From Marivivens sp. (GTDB lineage: Bacteria > Pseudomonadota > Alphaproteobacteria > Rhodobacterales > Rhodobacteraceae): a stretch of DNA of 64,000 nt. Position numbers and translations under genes: made by a program. Shown here in pieces: positions 50,181 to 59,865 of this stretch. The notes beneath the pieces were generated by a model. That model saw nothing but the letters and a program-made list of their open reading frames with translations, searched no databases and had not been told where the DNA came from. The stretch is taken from the NCBI GenBank assembly GCA_017643845.1, contig JAEPMR010000006.1, positions 1 to 64,000 on the forward strand, written 5' to 3'. The number at the start of each line of letters is the position of its first letter. The stretch's first letter is position 1.

Positions 50181-51809
50181 GTGAAATCTGAAGCCGTTGC
50201 GAAACATCGTGCTGCTATTCTGCGGCCGCTTCTTGAGCTTGAAAAAAAGGGCGACCCAATTGGTCGTGCCATTGGCGACGCGGCATGGGAGTTGGGTCTT
50301 TCCAAAAGCTATACTTGGAAGCTTTACCGTCGTCTCAAAGAGAACGATGCTCGATCCGTTGCGCTGCAACCGGGTCGGCGCGGGCCTAAACCTGGAAAAG
50401 GGCGTCTTGCTCCGGATGTGGAGCGCATCATCAGCACCACCCTTAGCCGCTACTATCTGGTTCGAGAACGTTCAAGTTTTTTGCGCATTTGGCGTGAGAT
50501 ACGCTCAGAGTGTGATGCAAAGGGCTTCCAGCCTCCGACCCGTCGAACAGTTAAGCGGCGGCTAGATGCGATGGACCAGCGTAAGGTCATCTCAAAGCGA
50601 CATGGCGCGGACGTAGCTGGACAATTGTTCGCAGCGCGTCCTGGCAAACTCGACGTTCCCGACCCACTCGACGTCGTGCAAATCGATCATACCAAGGCCG
50701 ATGTATTTTTGGTCGATCACATCGATCGACAGCCTCTTGCGCGGCCGAACCTGACGATGGCGATCGATGTCACCACGCGTGTGGTGTTGGGCGTATACGT
50801 GAGTTTCGATGCACCGTCCGTTCTGTCGGTTGCGCTTTGTCTCGACCATTGCGTGCGCCGAAAGACAGTGCATGTGCCCGGCACCCTTGAAGAGCTTACC
50901 TGGCCTACGGCTGGTATTCCGAAGGCTGTTCATGTGGACAATGCCCAGGAGTTCCGCAGCAGAGCGTTCAAGTCCGCGTGCGAGGATTGGGGCATTGATG
51001 TTTCCTATCGTCCCAAGGGCGGCAAGCATTACGGAGGTCACATTGAGCGCTTGATCGGTACAACTATGGGTTCGGTTCACGTATTGCCTGGAACCACGCA
51101 CTCGTCACCCAAAGACAAGGGTGACTATAACAGCGAACAAAACGCGACTTTGACGCTTGCTGAGTTTGAAGACTGGCTTCATCTTGAAATCTGTCGGTAT
51201 CACAACACCCCGCATCGGGCTCTTGGCCGGACACCTCTTGCTGCCTGGAGCGATTTGGGTGGCGATACAGCAGGGCGGCAAGTTGTCGATGTGGACGCGT
51301 TTCGATCGAGCTTCATGCCTTTTGAATGGCGCAAGCTTGGCCGCACAGGGATCACGCTTTTTGAAGTGCGCTACTGGAATGATGCGTTTGCGTCCTTGAT
51401 CGGGCGGGGCAAAGAGAAGGCGCAAGTCAGATTTGATCCGCGGAACCTATCGAAGATTTGGGTGCAGGTAGACGATGGTCGCATGATCGAAGCGCGCTAC
51501 CGAAATCTCAGTCATCCCGAAATCTCTCTTTGGGAAAGTCGCCGCGCCCGCAAAGAATGGAAAGAAAAGCACGGTGGGCGGATCCACGAAAAGGCGCTGT
51601 TTGATATGGTAGACGCGCAAAGGCGTCTGGCCGAGGCAGCGCGCCAGAAAACCAAGGCAGCCAGGCTGGGTAAAGAGCGGGATGCGCGCCTGTCAAAGGC
51701 CCCAAAGCAGCGCGACCCTTCTCGTGAAATGTTCGCGATTGATACCGGCAACCCTGATCTTCCAACCTATCCCATAGATGAATTTCATGACCCAAAACGA
51801 AAGAATTGA
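50181..51809 (+). CDS. tniA: TniA-like DDE transposase
   Basis: 542 aa from GTG 50181. N-terminal HTH domains (GDAAWELGLSKSYTWKLYRR), then rve/DDE: VVQIDHTKADVF (Asp169), KAVHVDNAQEF (Asp253), YGGHIERLIG (Glu289). Mu-type C-terminal beta-barrel (VRFDPRNLSKIWVQVDDGRM). Ends overlapping tniB. Complete. Confidence 0.92.
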   Translation: MKSEAVAKHRAAILRPLLELEKKGDPIGRAIGDAAWELGLSKSYTWKLYRRLKENDARSVALQPGRRGPKPGKGRLAPDVERIISTTLSRYYLVRERSSFLRIWREIRSECDAKGFQPPTRRTVKRRLDAMDQRKVISKRHGADVAGQLFAARPGKLDVPDPLDVVQIDHTKADVFLVDHIDRQPLARPNLTMAIDVTTRVVLGVYVSFDAPSVLSVALCLDHCVRRKTVHVPGTLEELTWPTAGIPKAVHVDNAQEFRSRAFKSACEDWGIDVSYRPKGGKHYGGHIERLIGTTMGSVHVLPGTTHSSPKDKGDYNSEQNATLTLAEFEDWLHLEICRYHNTPHRALGRTPLAAWSDLGGDTAGRQVVDVDAFRSSFMPFEWRKLGRTGITLFEVRYWNDAFASLIGRGKEKAQVRFDPRNLSKIWVQVDDGRMIEARYRNLSHPEISLWESRRARKEWKEKHGGRIHEKALFDMVDAQRRLAEAARQKTKAARLGKERDARLSKAPKQRDPSREMFAIDTGNPDLPTYPIDEFHDPKRKN

Positions 51810-52634
51810 CCGCATTCGCAGCGACCATTGGATCGCTTTTGATCGTGCAACGATTGTCCTCAATCGATTGACATCATTGATGGAAACACCGCGACAAAGT
51901 CGCATGCCAGGTTTGATGGTCTATGGGAGCTCTGGCATCGGGAAGACGATGATCGCCAAACGTATGGCGAGCAAGTATCCCACTCAATACAAGAGTGATC
52001 TCGGGATCACCAAGACACCTGTATTGCTGCTTCAGGCACCACCCGCGCCGGATGAGAGAAGGTTCTACCAACACTTACTATCTACGATTGGCGCGCCCAT
52101 GTGGGGGCGTCGCACAGTCTCGGAACTGGAGGTTCGGGCGCTGAACCATCTCAGAGACATGGACCTGAAAATGCTCATGATTGACGAGGTGCACAATCTG
52201 CTTGCCGGCAGTTACAGGGAGCAACGTCGGTTCCTCAACATGCTACGGTTCCTCGCAAATGAGCTTAGCGTATCGCTCGTGGTCTTTGGCGTTAACGAAG
52301 CGCTTGATGCCGTCCGTGGCGATGACCAGCTTGCGCGCCGGTTGGATTGCCGCTTTGGGAAGACGATGTAGAGTTCTCACGTCTGATCCAAACACTGATC
52401 GCGGCCATGGCGCTGGAAAAACCTTCGGGCCTGACCGTTGCTTCGCTCCGAACCATCCTGAAGGTGACCGGCGGGGTCACGTCCCGCGTCTTTATCATGA
52501 TTAAGTCTCTGGCCATCGATGCGATTCATTCTGGGGAAGAGAGGATTACGGATGAGGCTGTCGCGACATGGCGGCCGACCTGGAACAAACATGCGTGGAC
52601 GGTTCCGCTTGAGACGGCCGTTGAGGCCGAGTGA
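51778..52634 (+). pseudogene. tniB: TniB-like ATPase, frameshifted
   Basis: The first frame (51778 or the ATG at 51787, to 52371) has Walker A VYGSSGIGKTMIAKRMASK, Walker B MLMIDEVHNLLAGSYREQRR, and sensor LVVFGVNEALDAVRGDDQLA ending RRLDCRFGKTM. The expected continuation LPLWEDDVEFSRLIQTLIAA lies in the next frame from about 52347 to 52634. A one-base loss near 52345 explains this. No slippery heptamer is seen, so a mutation is more likely than programmed frameshifting. The ATPase probably lacks its C-terminal domain, unless the base call is wrong. Confidence 0.8.
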
Positions 52635-53590
52635 CCATCAAGCTTCTGCCCCGCCGACCACCACCCCTATGCGATGAACTGCTTTCGAGCTGGCTTACCC
52701 GGCTGGCACAAGCCAATCACTGTTCAACCGAAGAACTGTGCGGCTATCTTGGCTTGCAAAGGGGCAGGGTGCCCGACCGCTCGAGCGACCTTGAGCAAGT
52801 TTGTGTAGACCGATTGTGCGCGGCTGTTGGAAGAAAACGTACCGAGATTGCGGCGATGACATTGCCAAATTTGAGCGCCCGCTCATTGAACTATCTGGCA
52901 ACACATGACTTTCAGACCTGCACATATTGCCAAGAGCAAACGCCGGATCTGGTATTGCGCCACTGGCGGTTTGCTTGGTCGACAAACTGTGAAAGTTGCG
53001 GTCGGTCTCTGGTATCGACATGTCCGCATGCTGGTATCTCAAAGCGTATGAAAGCGCGTGCGGTTCAGGGGGCTAAAAGATTGGCGTCAGCTGTAGTCTC
53101 TGGCGACCAACAAAGCCTGCATCAGTTCAGACAAACGTCAGACCTTCTGCGATTGTGGAAATTGGCGGATGCAGATGCGCTGATCTCTGAGAACCAAGCC
53201 CAAAGAACAATTGTTCTCGCTGCGATTGAACTCGGATCAAAGCACCCGTTGCTTCGCACTGCCTATCGGGTGGCGCGAAACAACCGGGCAGCGCGGAGTC
53301 TGTTGCGTACGTTTCCGCGACAGAGTGAGGCTTTGGAGAATCTCCAGAGCTGGGCCCGACTTCATGAATATCGATATGCAGACCAGGGAGCCATAGGCCG
53401 CCGAGCTAGAACACGAGGGCTCGGAACAACTGGACTTGTGCCATCCGAGAGAGCGCTTCATGCGGCACGACGCGCAATTGAAGAACTCGGCTCCAACACT
53501 GATCGACATGCACTTCTGCTCCGCGCGCAAGAGATTTGGCAGACGGAACCACTCATCCGAAGGTCGCCGAAACCTGTGGACATATCCTAA
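52631..53590 (+). CDS. tniQ: TniQ-like target-selection protein
   Basis: 319 aa. LPRRPPPLCDELLSSWLTRL, AQANHCSTEELCGYLG at the N-terminus and a zinc finger TCTYCQEQ..WSTNCESCGRSL are the TniQ pattern. Longer helical C-terminus. Its GTG start (52631) overlaps the tniB stop. In Tn7-like systems TniQ/TnsD directs insertion; the target here is unclear. Confidence 0.88.
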   Translation: MTIKLLPRRPPPLCDELLSSWLTRLAQANHCSTEELCGYLGLQRGRVPDRSSDLEQVCVDRLCAAVGRKRTEIAAMTLPNLSARSLNYLATHDFQTCTYCQEQTPDLVLRHWRFAWSTNCESCGRSLVSTCPHAGISKRMKARAVQGAKRLASAVVSGDQQSLHQFRQTSDLLRLWKLADADALISENQAQRTIVLAAIELGSKHPLLRTAYRVARNNRAARSLLRTFPRQSEALENLQSWARLHEYRYADQGAIGRRARTRGLGTTGLVPSERALHAARRAIEELGSNTDRHALLLRAQEIWQTEPLIRRSPKPVDIS

Positions 53591-53642
53591 ATAGAGGCAC
53601 AGAAATCGCCAAAATAGGCCAGAAGCGGTAATTTCTCTTTTA

Positions 53643-54338
53643 TTAGGGTACTACGACAACATAGGCGACGGGCTTTCCGGCCGCCGCAGAGATCACCGCG
53701 ACAAACTCGGCCATCGTGTAGCTTTCGTCCCCGGCCAACTCGTAGATCGCCCCGGACTGAATGGTATCGGCGGCCAAAACGGCAACGTCGCCTTCTGCAT
53801 AGTCCTGACGGGTCGCGCTAGAGAACAGCCCGTCGCCAGCCGCGCCGAGATAGGCCCCATGTTCGAGCGCGGGCGGGATCGAAGCCGTCTGGTTCTCGGT
53901 ATACCAGCCATGGCGCAGGAAGGCGTGAGGCAGGCCGGAGGCCTTGATCGCCGCTTCGGTTTCGCGATGGTCGGCGGCAAGTCCGATGCCGTTCGTCTCC
54001 GCCCTGAGAACCGAGGTATAGGCAAGAAAGCCAACACCGGCCGCCACAGCGGCATCAACCGCATTCTTGTGTTGCTCGGCACGTCTGCCCATTTCGGAAG
54101 CAGAGATCAGGAGCAGCCGGTCGATGCCCTGAAAGGCCTGCTCGAGCGATGCGCGGTCGTCGTAGTCGCCGATGCGCACTTCAACGCCGTGCGCTTCCAG
54201 AGCGGCAGCCGCGTCGGGTCTGCGCACAAGGGCCACGACGTTCTTGGCCGGAACCTTGCCGACCAGTTCGGCAACGACAAGCGCGCCGAGTTGGCCCGAT
54301 GCACCTGTGACGAGGTATTTTGCCGTCTGATCCGCCAT
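53643..54338 (-). pseudogene. QorB-like NmrA-family oxidoreductase, 3' truncated
   Basis: From ATG 54338: KYLVTGASGQLGALVVAELV (NADP-binding GxxGxxG), VVALVRRPDAAAALEAHGVE, FLAYTSVLRAETNGIGLAAD, AFLRHGWYTENQTASIPPAL. 231 aa, where the family has about 285. Homology stops at GKPVAYV, then VVVP is read from the transposon terminal repeat. So the Tni transposon removed about 45 C-terminal residues; the NADPH site remains but activity is doubtful. Confidence 0.8.
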
Positions 54339-54432
54339 GAACATGTCCTTTACTTTGAGTCTGGTATACATATGAGGTATGGTCTCTTTCAGTTACCTAC
54401 TATTGCTCAGCATTGGAAGAAGGCAGTTGCAA

Positions 54433-54879
54433 ATGACCAGGGAACACCAAAGTAACCCTGCTGATGTGCTCGGTGACCTCATCAAGCATTTCGAGACCAG
54501 TCCGGAAGGCGGCATTGATACGGCAAGTTGTCCGGTCCGCGATGTGCTGGACCGTATCGGAGACAAATGGTCGGTTCTGATCCTGACGCTGCTCGCTCGT
54601 GAGCCAAAGAGGTTCAGCGCATTGAACAGGGTTGTCGGTGACATCTCCAAGAGGATGCTGACCCAGACGCTGCGCTCGCTGCAGCGCGATGGGCTGGTTG
54701 AGCGGACCGTCTACCCGACGACACCGCCGATGGTCGATTATCGTCTGACGGATCTTGGCCGGTCCGCGCTCGAACCTCTGGCCGGGCTGATTGTCTGGGC
54801 CGACCGAAGCCATGACCAGATCCGCCAGGCGCGTGAGGCGTTTGACCATAAGGGAGAGGATATGCCCCTGGTTTCCTAG
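54433..54879 (+). CDS. HxlR-family regulator (QorR-like)
   Basis: 148 aa from ATG 54433 ([16 protein letters not shown]). HxlR core: [75 protein letters not shown]. The cysteine before PVRD is the redox-sensing position in QorR, which represses the divergent oxidoreductase until oxidised. Same gene pair here. GGTATAC and GGTATGG repeats in 54361-54382 are candidate operators. Confidence 0.88.
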   Translation: MTREHQSNPADVLGDLIKHFETSPEGGIDTASCPVRDVLDRIGDKWSVLILTLLAREPKRFSALNRVVGDISKRMLTQTLRSLQRDGLVERTVYPTTPPMVDYRLTDLGRSALEPLAGLIVWADRSHDQIRQAREAFDHKGEDMPLVS

Positions 54880-55007
54880 GGTCCGGGCCCCTGCCTTCAT
54901 TGACCTGTCAGGTTTGTCACGGTCGACACGCCGGATGAGCCAGTCCTCGGGTCAACACATATGTCGATCGGCCCAAACGAATGGGCCGCCTTGGAAAGGT
55001 TCCTTTC

Positions 55008-56204
55008 ATGCGCAGTTTCTATCTCACAGCCCTCGTCCTGGGCCTGCTGACTGCGGTCGGCCCGCTGGCGATCAACATGTATCTGCCCGCGCTTCCAGTC
55101 ATCGAGGATGTCTTTGACACCGACACGGCGACCGTTCAGCTAAGCCTTCTTTCGTTCTTTGTCTCCATGTCACTGGCTCAGCTCATCTATGGCCCGCTTT
55201 CGGACATGTTCGGCCGCAGGCTGCCGCTATTCATCGGTCTGACACTCTATCTGCTGGGGGCGGTCGGTTCCGCGCTGGCCCCGGACATTCAATGGCTGAT
55301 CGCCGCGCGTGCGCTTCAGGGGCTGGGCGCAGCAGCGGGAATGGTGATCGCGCGTGCCGTCATTCGAGATCTCTATACCGGCCCTCAGGCCGCGCAGCTC
55401 ATGGCCACGCTAATGCTGGTGGTCAGTATTGCGCCGGTCCTCGCTCCGCTGGCGGGAAGCGCTGCGCTCGCCGCAGGTGGTTGGCGCACGATCTTCTGGT
55501 CGATGGCGGCGGCGGCCATCGCGGCGCTTGTGCTTCTGACCACCGCGCTCAAGGAAACCCGCCCCCCCGAACAGCGCGGCGACAGCAGCCTTGCACGCTC
55601 GCTCCGGGACTACGCAAGCCTTCTGCGCGAACCGAGGTTTCTCGGCATCGTCTTTGTTGGCGCATTCGGGTTGGCCAGCTTCATGGCCTATGTGGCGAAC
55701 TCGTCCTTCATCCTGATCGAGTACTATGGACTGAGCCCGACGCAATACAGCCTCGCCTTTTCGATCAACGCCGCAGGGTTTATCGGCGTCGCCCAACTCA
55801 ACGGGTATCTGAGCCGACGCTTCGGGCTGGGGCCGATGATCCGGTTTGCGACGGCGGCGAATGTGGCTGTCATGCTGCTGCTGCTGATCACGGAGCTGGC
55901 CGGGATCGCGACGCTGCCGGTGATGATTATCCTGCTTCTATGCGGCTATGCGTTTCTGGGTCTCGTCGTGCCGGGCACGGCGGTGCTCGCTCTGGAAGAT
56001 CATGGAGAAAAAGCCGGAACGGCGTCGGCGCTGATGGGTGCGCTGCAATTCATGACGGCGACGGTCATGATCGGGATCGCGGGCGCATTCTTTGACGGCA
56101 CGCCCATTCCGATGATCGTGGCCATCGCAGCCTGTTCCGTGATCGCTTTTGCTCTGGCGATGCTTTCTGTACCTCGAAAGGAGGCGCAGATCCCCGCTGA
56201 ATAG
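55008..56204 (+). CDS. Bcr/CflA-family drug exporter
   Basis: 398 aa from ATG 55008 behind AAGG. Twelve hydrophobic segments; the 12-TMS DHA1 signature PLAINMYLPALPVIEDVF, GPLSDMFGRRLPLFIGLTLY, and LIAARALQGLGAAAGMVIAR. Members export drugs, bicyclomycin or sulfonamides. Cotranscription with the HxlR gene is possible (128-base gap). Confidence 0.9.
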   Translation: MRSFYLTALVLGLLTAVGPLAINMYLPALPVIEDVFDTDTATVQLSLLSFFVSMSLAQLIYGPLSDMFGRRLPLFIGLTLYLLGAVGSALAPDIQWLIAARALQGLGAAAGMVIARAVIRDLYTGPQAAQLMATLMLVVSIAPVLAPLAGSAALAAGGWRTIFWSMAAAAIAALVLLTTALKETRPPEQRGDSSLARSLRDYASLLREPRFLGIVFVGAFGLASFMAYVANSSFILIEYYGLSPTQYSLAFSINAAGFIGVAQLNGYLSRRFGLGPMIRFATAANVAVMLLLLITELAGIATLPVMIILLLCGYAFLGLVVPGTAVLALEDHGEKAGTASALMGALQFMTATVMIGIAGAFFDGTPIPMIVAIAACSVIAFALAMLSVPRKEAQIPAE

Positions 56205-56218
56205 GGTGTCGGCGCCGG

Positions 56219-56893
56219 TCAGGCTGCGCCTGCGGCCGCCTTCCCGATCCGGTAGGTGCAACGGCGGCCACCACTCACGATATGCTCGACCCTCTCGATG
56301 GCGGTACCAGGGCCCAGAACCTGCTCAAAGACCGCCTGTTCGGACCGGCAGAAACCTTGACAGAAACGCGCGGCAGCGCAGATCGGACAGTGGTTTTCGA
56401 CAAATAGGAACGTCCCGTCACCGGCATCCTCGAAACTCGCCATATAGCCTTCGTCAGAGCGCAGTTCAGCCAGTCTGGCGACGCGCTCCTTCAGGCTGCC
56501 GCATCCCACCATCGCGGCTTCGTATTGTGCCCGTGTCCTGGTCTCTCTGGCCGAGATAACCCGATCCAGGGCCTCCGCACCCAACTCATCCTGAATGCTG
56601 CTCAGGATTTCAACGGTTAGCCCGGCGTGGGTATTCGGAAACCGTGCCTGCCCCTTTTTGGACAGGTGCCAGTAGGTCGATGGACGGCCTCGGCTCGCAC
56701 TGCGCCGCTCTTCGCGGACCAGCCCGTCATTCGAGAGCTTCATGAGCTGCTGGCGCGCGCCCTCACCGGTGATCCCAAGCCGTTCGCCGATTTGCGACGA
56801 GGTCAACGCGCCCTGCATCTTCAGGGTCATCAGGATGCGTTCCGATGGCGCACGTGGTGCATCCGGGTATTTTTCCAAGTGATCGCTTGACAT
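56219..56893 (-). CDS. SufR-like iron-sulfur regulator
   Basis: 224 aa from ATG 56893. N-terminal winged helix: ILMTLKMQGALTSSQIGERL, GITGEGARQQLMKLSNDGLV, SRGRPSTYWHLSKKG. C-terminal cluster site FLFVENHCPICAAARFCQGF, CRSE with four cysteines (CPIC, C, C). SufR proteins sense Fe-S status and oxidative stress. Divergent from sodB with 89 bases between, so control of sodB is probable but inferred. Confidence 0.85.
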   Translation of the reverse strand: MSSDHLEKYPDAPRAPSERILMTLKMQGALTSSQIGERLGITGEGARQQLMKLSNDGLVREERRSASRGRPSTYWHLSKKGQARFPNTHAGLTVEILSSIQDELGAEALDRVISARETRTRAQYEAAMVGCGSLKERVARLAELRSDEGYMASFEDAGDGTFLFVENHCPICAAARFCQGFCRSEQAVFEQVLGPGTAIERVEHIVSGGRRCTYRIGKAAAGAA

Positions 56894-56903
56894 ATTGGCC
56901 GGA

Positions 56904-56932
56904 TTGTTTTTCAAAGTCTTCACTTGTTTAAT
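56904..56932 (+). promoter_or_regulatory. Probable sodB promoter
   Basis: TTGTTT (56904-56909), 17-nt spacer, TTTAAT (56927-56932), in the divergent region with the SufR-like gene. ACTTGTTTAATTA around the -10 is a possible operator. Confidence 0.5.
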
Positions 56933-56982
56933 TACCCGCTCACGTCCCATGACGCAAGCCGGACCCGATAAGGAGAGACATG

Positions 56983-57585
56983 ATGGCCTTTGAATTGCCC
57001 GCCCTAACCTACGACCACGCAGCCCTTGCCGCGCGGGGGATGAGCCAGGAAACGTTGGAATTGCATCACGACAAGCACCATCAGGCCTACGTAACCGCGC
57101 TCAACGGCTTTGTGGACGCGAACGCCGACCTGCAAGGCAAGACACTGGAAGAAATCATCGCGCTCACCTATGGCGATGCCGATCGTGCGCCCGTGTTCAA
57201 CAATGCGGGCCAACACTGGAACCACATTCATTTCTGGAACGCACTTTCGCCTGCGGGTGGCGGCATCCCGGGTAAACTCGAAGGCAAGATTGTCGATGCC
57301 TTCGGTTCGGTCGAGCAATTCAAGGCCGATTTCAAGACCGCAGCCATCGGTCAGTTCGGCTCCGGCTGGGCATGGCTGATCCAGAAATCCGATGGCACAT
57401 TGGCCGTCACCAAAACACCGAACGGCGTGAACCCGCTGGCTACAGGAGAGGGCACGACGCTGCTGGGCCTCGATGTCTGGGAACACAGCTACTACGTCGA
57501 CTTCCGCAACCGGCGGCCCGACTATGTGACCAACTTCCTCGACAACCTGGCGAATTACGAATTTGCCGAAGCCAACCTCGCCTGA
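56983..57585 (+). CDS. sodB: Iron superoxide dismutase
   Basis: 200 aa from the second of two ATGs (56983) behind AAGGAG. Metal ligands: LELHHDKHH (first His), AGQHWNHIHFWNAL (second His), LDVWEHSYYVDF (Asp and His). NNAGQHWNH with Gln in the outer sphere fits the iron form. Converts superoxide to peroxide and oxygen. Complete. Confidence 0.95.
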   Translation: MAFELPALTYDHAALAARGMSQETLELHHDKHHQAYVTALNGFVDANADLQGKTLEEIIALTYGDADRAPVFNNAGQHWNHIHFWNALSPAGGGIPGKLEGKIVDAFGSVEQFKADFKTAAIGQFGSGWAWLIQKSDGTLAVTKTPNGVNPLATGEGTTLLGLDVWEHSYYVDFRNRRPDYVTNFLDNLANYEFAEANLA

Positions 57586-57937
57586 ACGCGAGTCGGTCTC
57601 GGCGTCGGGGCCCAGTTTGAAACAGGCTTTCTGCGTTCCGAGTCGGCTCGACAATTCGATGCGTATCGGCCATTTCTTGATCTCAAACTCAAGAGAAGAC
57701 CAAGTGAATACTCTTCTCGGATCTCACGTCAGACTTATGTAGGGCCTCCTTCAGTTGCCTTCCTCAAAAAAAGGCCTGGGGACAGCCGGCTCAAGCGAAG
57801 GAGAGTCACCAATTAGTGACCTAGCGACGGCGCATGGCAGAACGTTTGGAGGTGGGTGACACCGGGTGTAGCGCGGCTTATAGCATGAAATCGTCCAAGC
57901 AGTTTGGGCGATTATTCTCAAACAAGGAGGACGGGAA
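57586..57937. other. Gene-free region after sodB
   Basis: About 350 bases without a supported gene. No clear terminator or repeat; the right end carries AAGGAGG (about 57924-57930), the ribosome site of the HAD gene. Confidence 0.45.
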
Positions 57938-57943
57938 CTGGAT

Positions 57944-58603
57944 TTGCCAATTTCGCGACGCGCACCGAAACTCGTGATTTTTGACTGTGACGGTGTGCTC
58001 GTAGACTCCGAGCCGACCTTCAATCGCGTGCTGCACGCTTATTTGCTTTCGACTGGCGCAAGCTTGTCACTCGTTGAATGCCACGGCTTGTTCGTCGGCA
58101 AGAGCAGACATGATGTCGAACGTTATGTGAGCGAAAGGGGATTGCGCCTTCCTGCGAAATGGCCACACGACTTCTACGACAGAGTTCTCGAAGCCCTCGG
58201 AAAAGAGGTCGAGCCGATCCCGGGCGCCCGTGAGGCGGTGACGTTGATTTCGTCGGCTGGCATTCCGCTCTGCGTAGCCTCAAATGGGCTTCTGGCAAAG
58301 ATGCGTGTCACACTGGAACGGTCGGGGCTGCTTCCCTGGTTCGAAGGAAATATGTTTTCGGCTTATGATGTCGGCGCCAGCAAACCCGCGCCCGATGTGT
58401 TTTTGCATGCGGCCGAAATGAATGGCGTTGCGCCAGAGGATTGCGTGGTAGTCGAAGATAGCATGAGCGGATTCGAGGCGGCCTCCAACGCTGCGATGAC
58501 CTGTTTTGCCTACCTCCCGAAGACAGCTTTGAATCCAGAGAACGTCTTCGGTGCGCGACGGCTAACCGATATGGCTGACCTGCCGAAACTGTTGGGGCTT
58601 TGA
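57944..58603 (+). CDS. HAD-family phosphatase (Gph/beta-phosphoglucomutase-like)
   Basis: 219 aa; start uncertain: TTG 57944 or CTG 57938 follow AAGGAGG, no ATG is close. Motif I KLVIFDCDGVLVDSEP, motif II VASNGLL, motif III SKPAPDVF, motif IV VVVEDSMSGFEAASNA; cap domain with LVECHGLFVGKSRHDVE. Hydrolyses a small phosphate ester; substrate unknown. Monocistronic by appearance. Confidence 0.9.
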   Translation: MPISRRAPKLVIFDCDGVLVDSEPTFNRVLHAYLLSTGASLSLVECHGLFVGKSRHDVERYVSERGLRLPAKWPHDFYDRVLEALGKEVEPIPGAREAVTLISSAGIPLCVASNGLLAKMRVTLERSGLLPWFEGNMFSAYDVGASKPAPDVFLHAAEMNGVAPEDCVVVEDSMSGFEAASNAAMTCFAYLPKTALNPENVFGARRLTDMADLPKLLGL

Positions 58604-58730
58604 GTGGTCAATCCATAGACGGCAACCAGCTTCGCATGGACCGGACGACGTATACCCGGCTGCAAATCTCCATCGGAACAAACAAAGTTTGTGACCTGCG
58701 AAGGAACACGGCCATCAAACAAGATAGTTG
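58604..58730. other. Intergenic between HAD gene and pcaB
   Basis: Convergent 3' ends; no strong terminator stem recognised. Confidence 0.35.
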
Positions 58731-59795
58731 TTAAATTTTTGTATCCGCTTCACCAATTCTTGTTATTGATTGACTGAGCGAGCAGCATGCACCCAACCCC
58801 CTCGCGGTTGCCATCAGCATTTGGGGGAGGACCATCCACTCCAAAGCCCAGGCTGCACCCGACCGTTCCTGTTCATGGATCAAGGCATGATGCATAGCCG
58901 AGACCTGTACCGAATTGAACCGTGCCAACGTCACCAAGAGCTCGGCAGCAATCGGGTTGTTCTTGTGAGGCATGGCGGACGAGGTACCACCTCCTGAAAT
59001 CGCGATCACACCGATGCCTTGCTGCGCCATGAGGGCGATGTCCTGCCCAATCTTGCCTAGAGTGCCAGAAATCATTGAAAGCAGAGACGCATATTCCACA
59101 ATCCCGTCACGCATCGTGTGCCAGGCCTTTTTAGTCGGCGCAAGATCGAGCTGGTTGGCGACATCGGCGACAACTTCATCCGCCTTATTTCGGAGAGCCT
59201 TGCGGTCGCCGGAGGCCCCGCCAATCTGTACCCGCTCGATACGGGGACGGATTTGATCCAGCCGCACCCGATGCTCGGCCAAAGGCAGGCGCCAGGGTAG
59301 AACCCGATCACGTACCTTGATCACCGTGGCGGCCTGCATTCTTGTGCGCCCCATTAACGGTTCATCCCCGAACCGCTCTTCTAGCTCCTTGAGGAATTTC
59401 TCCAATTCAATCAATCTGTTGGTGATGAGCAATGAAGCCTCTCGCAGAACCAGGACTGTCGTGGTGTCGACCACATCCTGAGAAGTAGCGCCCATGTGGA
59501 CGGCTTCTTCAGGTGCGATAGCCTTAAGCTGTTTGACCAGACTCGGCACCGGCAGACCATCCTGCGCCGTACCTTTGGTAAGATCGGTTAGATCGGGTTT
59601 GGCAACTTCGATTGCTTGTGCAGCTGTCTCGGCCAGAGTTGCGTCAATCAGTCCTGCCCGGCCACAGGCCCGCGACCATGCCGCCTCGAAGGCGAGCATG
59701 TGCTGAAGATGCCGTTCCGGAGAGAGGATCGCTGCCATAGCGTCATCGCCGAACAGACCGGATAGCCACGGACTCTCAAACACTGAAGCGCTCAT
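58731..59795 (-). CDS. pcaB: 3-carboxy-cis,cis-muconate cycloisomerase
   Basis: 354 aa from ATG 59795. Fumarase/ASL superfamily: FEAAWSRACGRAGLI, PEEAVHMGATSQDVVDTTTV, LMGRTRMQAATVIKVRDRVL, signature loop SGGGTSSAMPHKNNPIAAEL. Shorter than gammaproteobacterial PcaB (about 450) but usual for alphaproteobacteria. Converts 3-carboxymuconate to 4-carboxymuconolactone. Last gene of the pca operon, 70 bases after pcaG. Confidence 0.93.
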   Translation of the reverse strand: MSASVFESPWLSGLFGDDAMAAILSPERHLQHMLAFEAAWSRACGRAGLIDATLAETAAQAIEVAKPDLTDLTKGTAQDGLPVPSLVKQLKAIAPEEAVHMGATSQDVVDTTTVLVLREASLLITNRLIELEKFLKELEERFGDEPLMGRTRMQAATVIKVRDRVLPWRLPLAEHRVRLDQIRPRIERVQIGGASGDRKALRNKADEVVADVANQLDLAPTKKAWHTMRDGIVEYASLLSMISGTLGKIGQDIALMAQQGIGVIAISGGGTSSAMPHKNNPIAAELLVTLARFNSVQVSAMHHALIHEQERSGAAWALEWMVLPQMLMATARGLGACCSLSQSITRIGEADTKI

Positions 59796-59865
59796 AGCGA
59801 GCTCCTTATGGTGCGCCGAAAGCGCGGGATGACCAATCTATATGATGCCGCTTTTCCCGATCTGG

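Larger units (their letters stand above)
50011..53658 (+). mobile_element. TniABQ transposon (Tn5053/Tn7-like)
   Basis: Left end TGTCGTTGTGCCCTAATTAA (50011-) and right end, inverted, TGTCGTAGTACCCTAATAAA (ending 53658) share about 23 of 26 positions through AGAGAA. Subterminal CCTAATT-type repeats occur at about 50098-50130. It encodes TniA, TniB and TniQ and no cargo. The right end cuts the qorB-like gene. Flanking pentamers (ATTCG and ACATA) differ, so no target duplication is seen. Confidence 0.8.

Noticed and set aside
52331-52380. Programmed frameshift in tniB
   Set aside because: No slippery A- or T-rich heptamer and no obvious following stem; a simple indel is more likely, although it is listed as worth checking.
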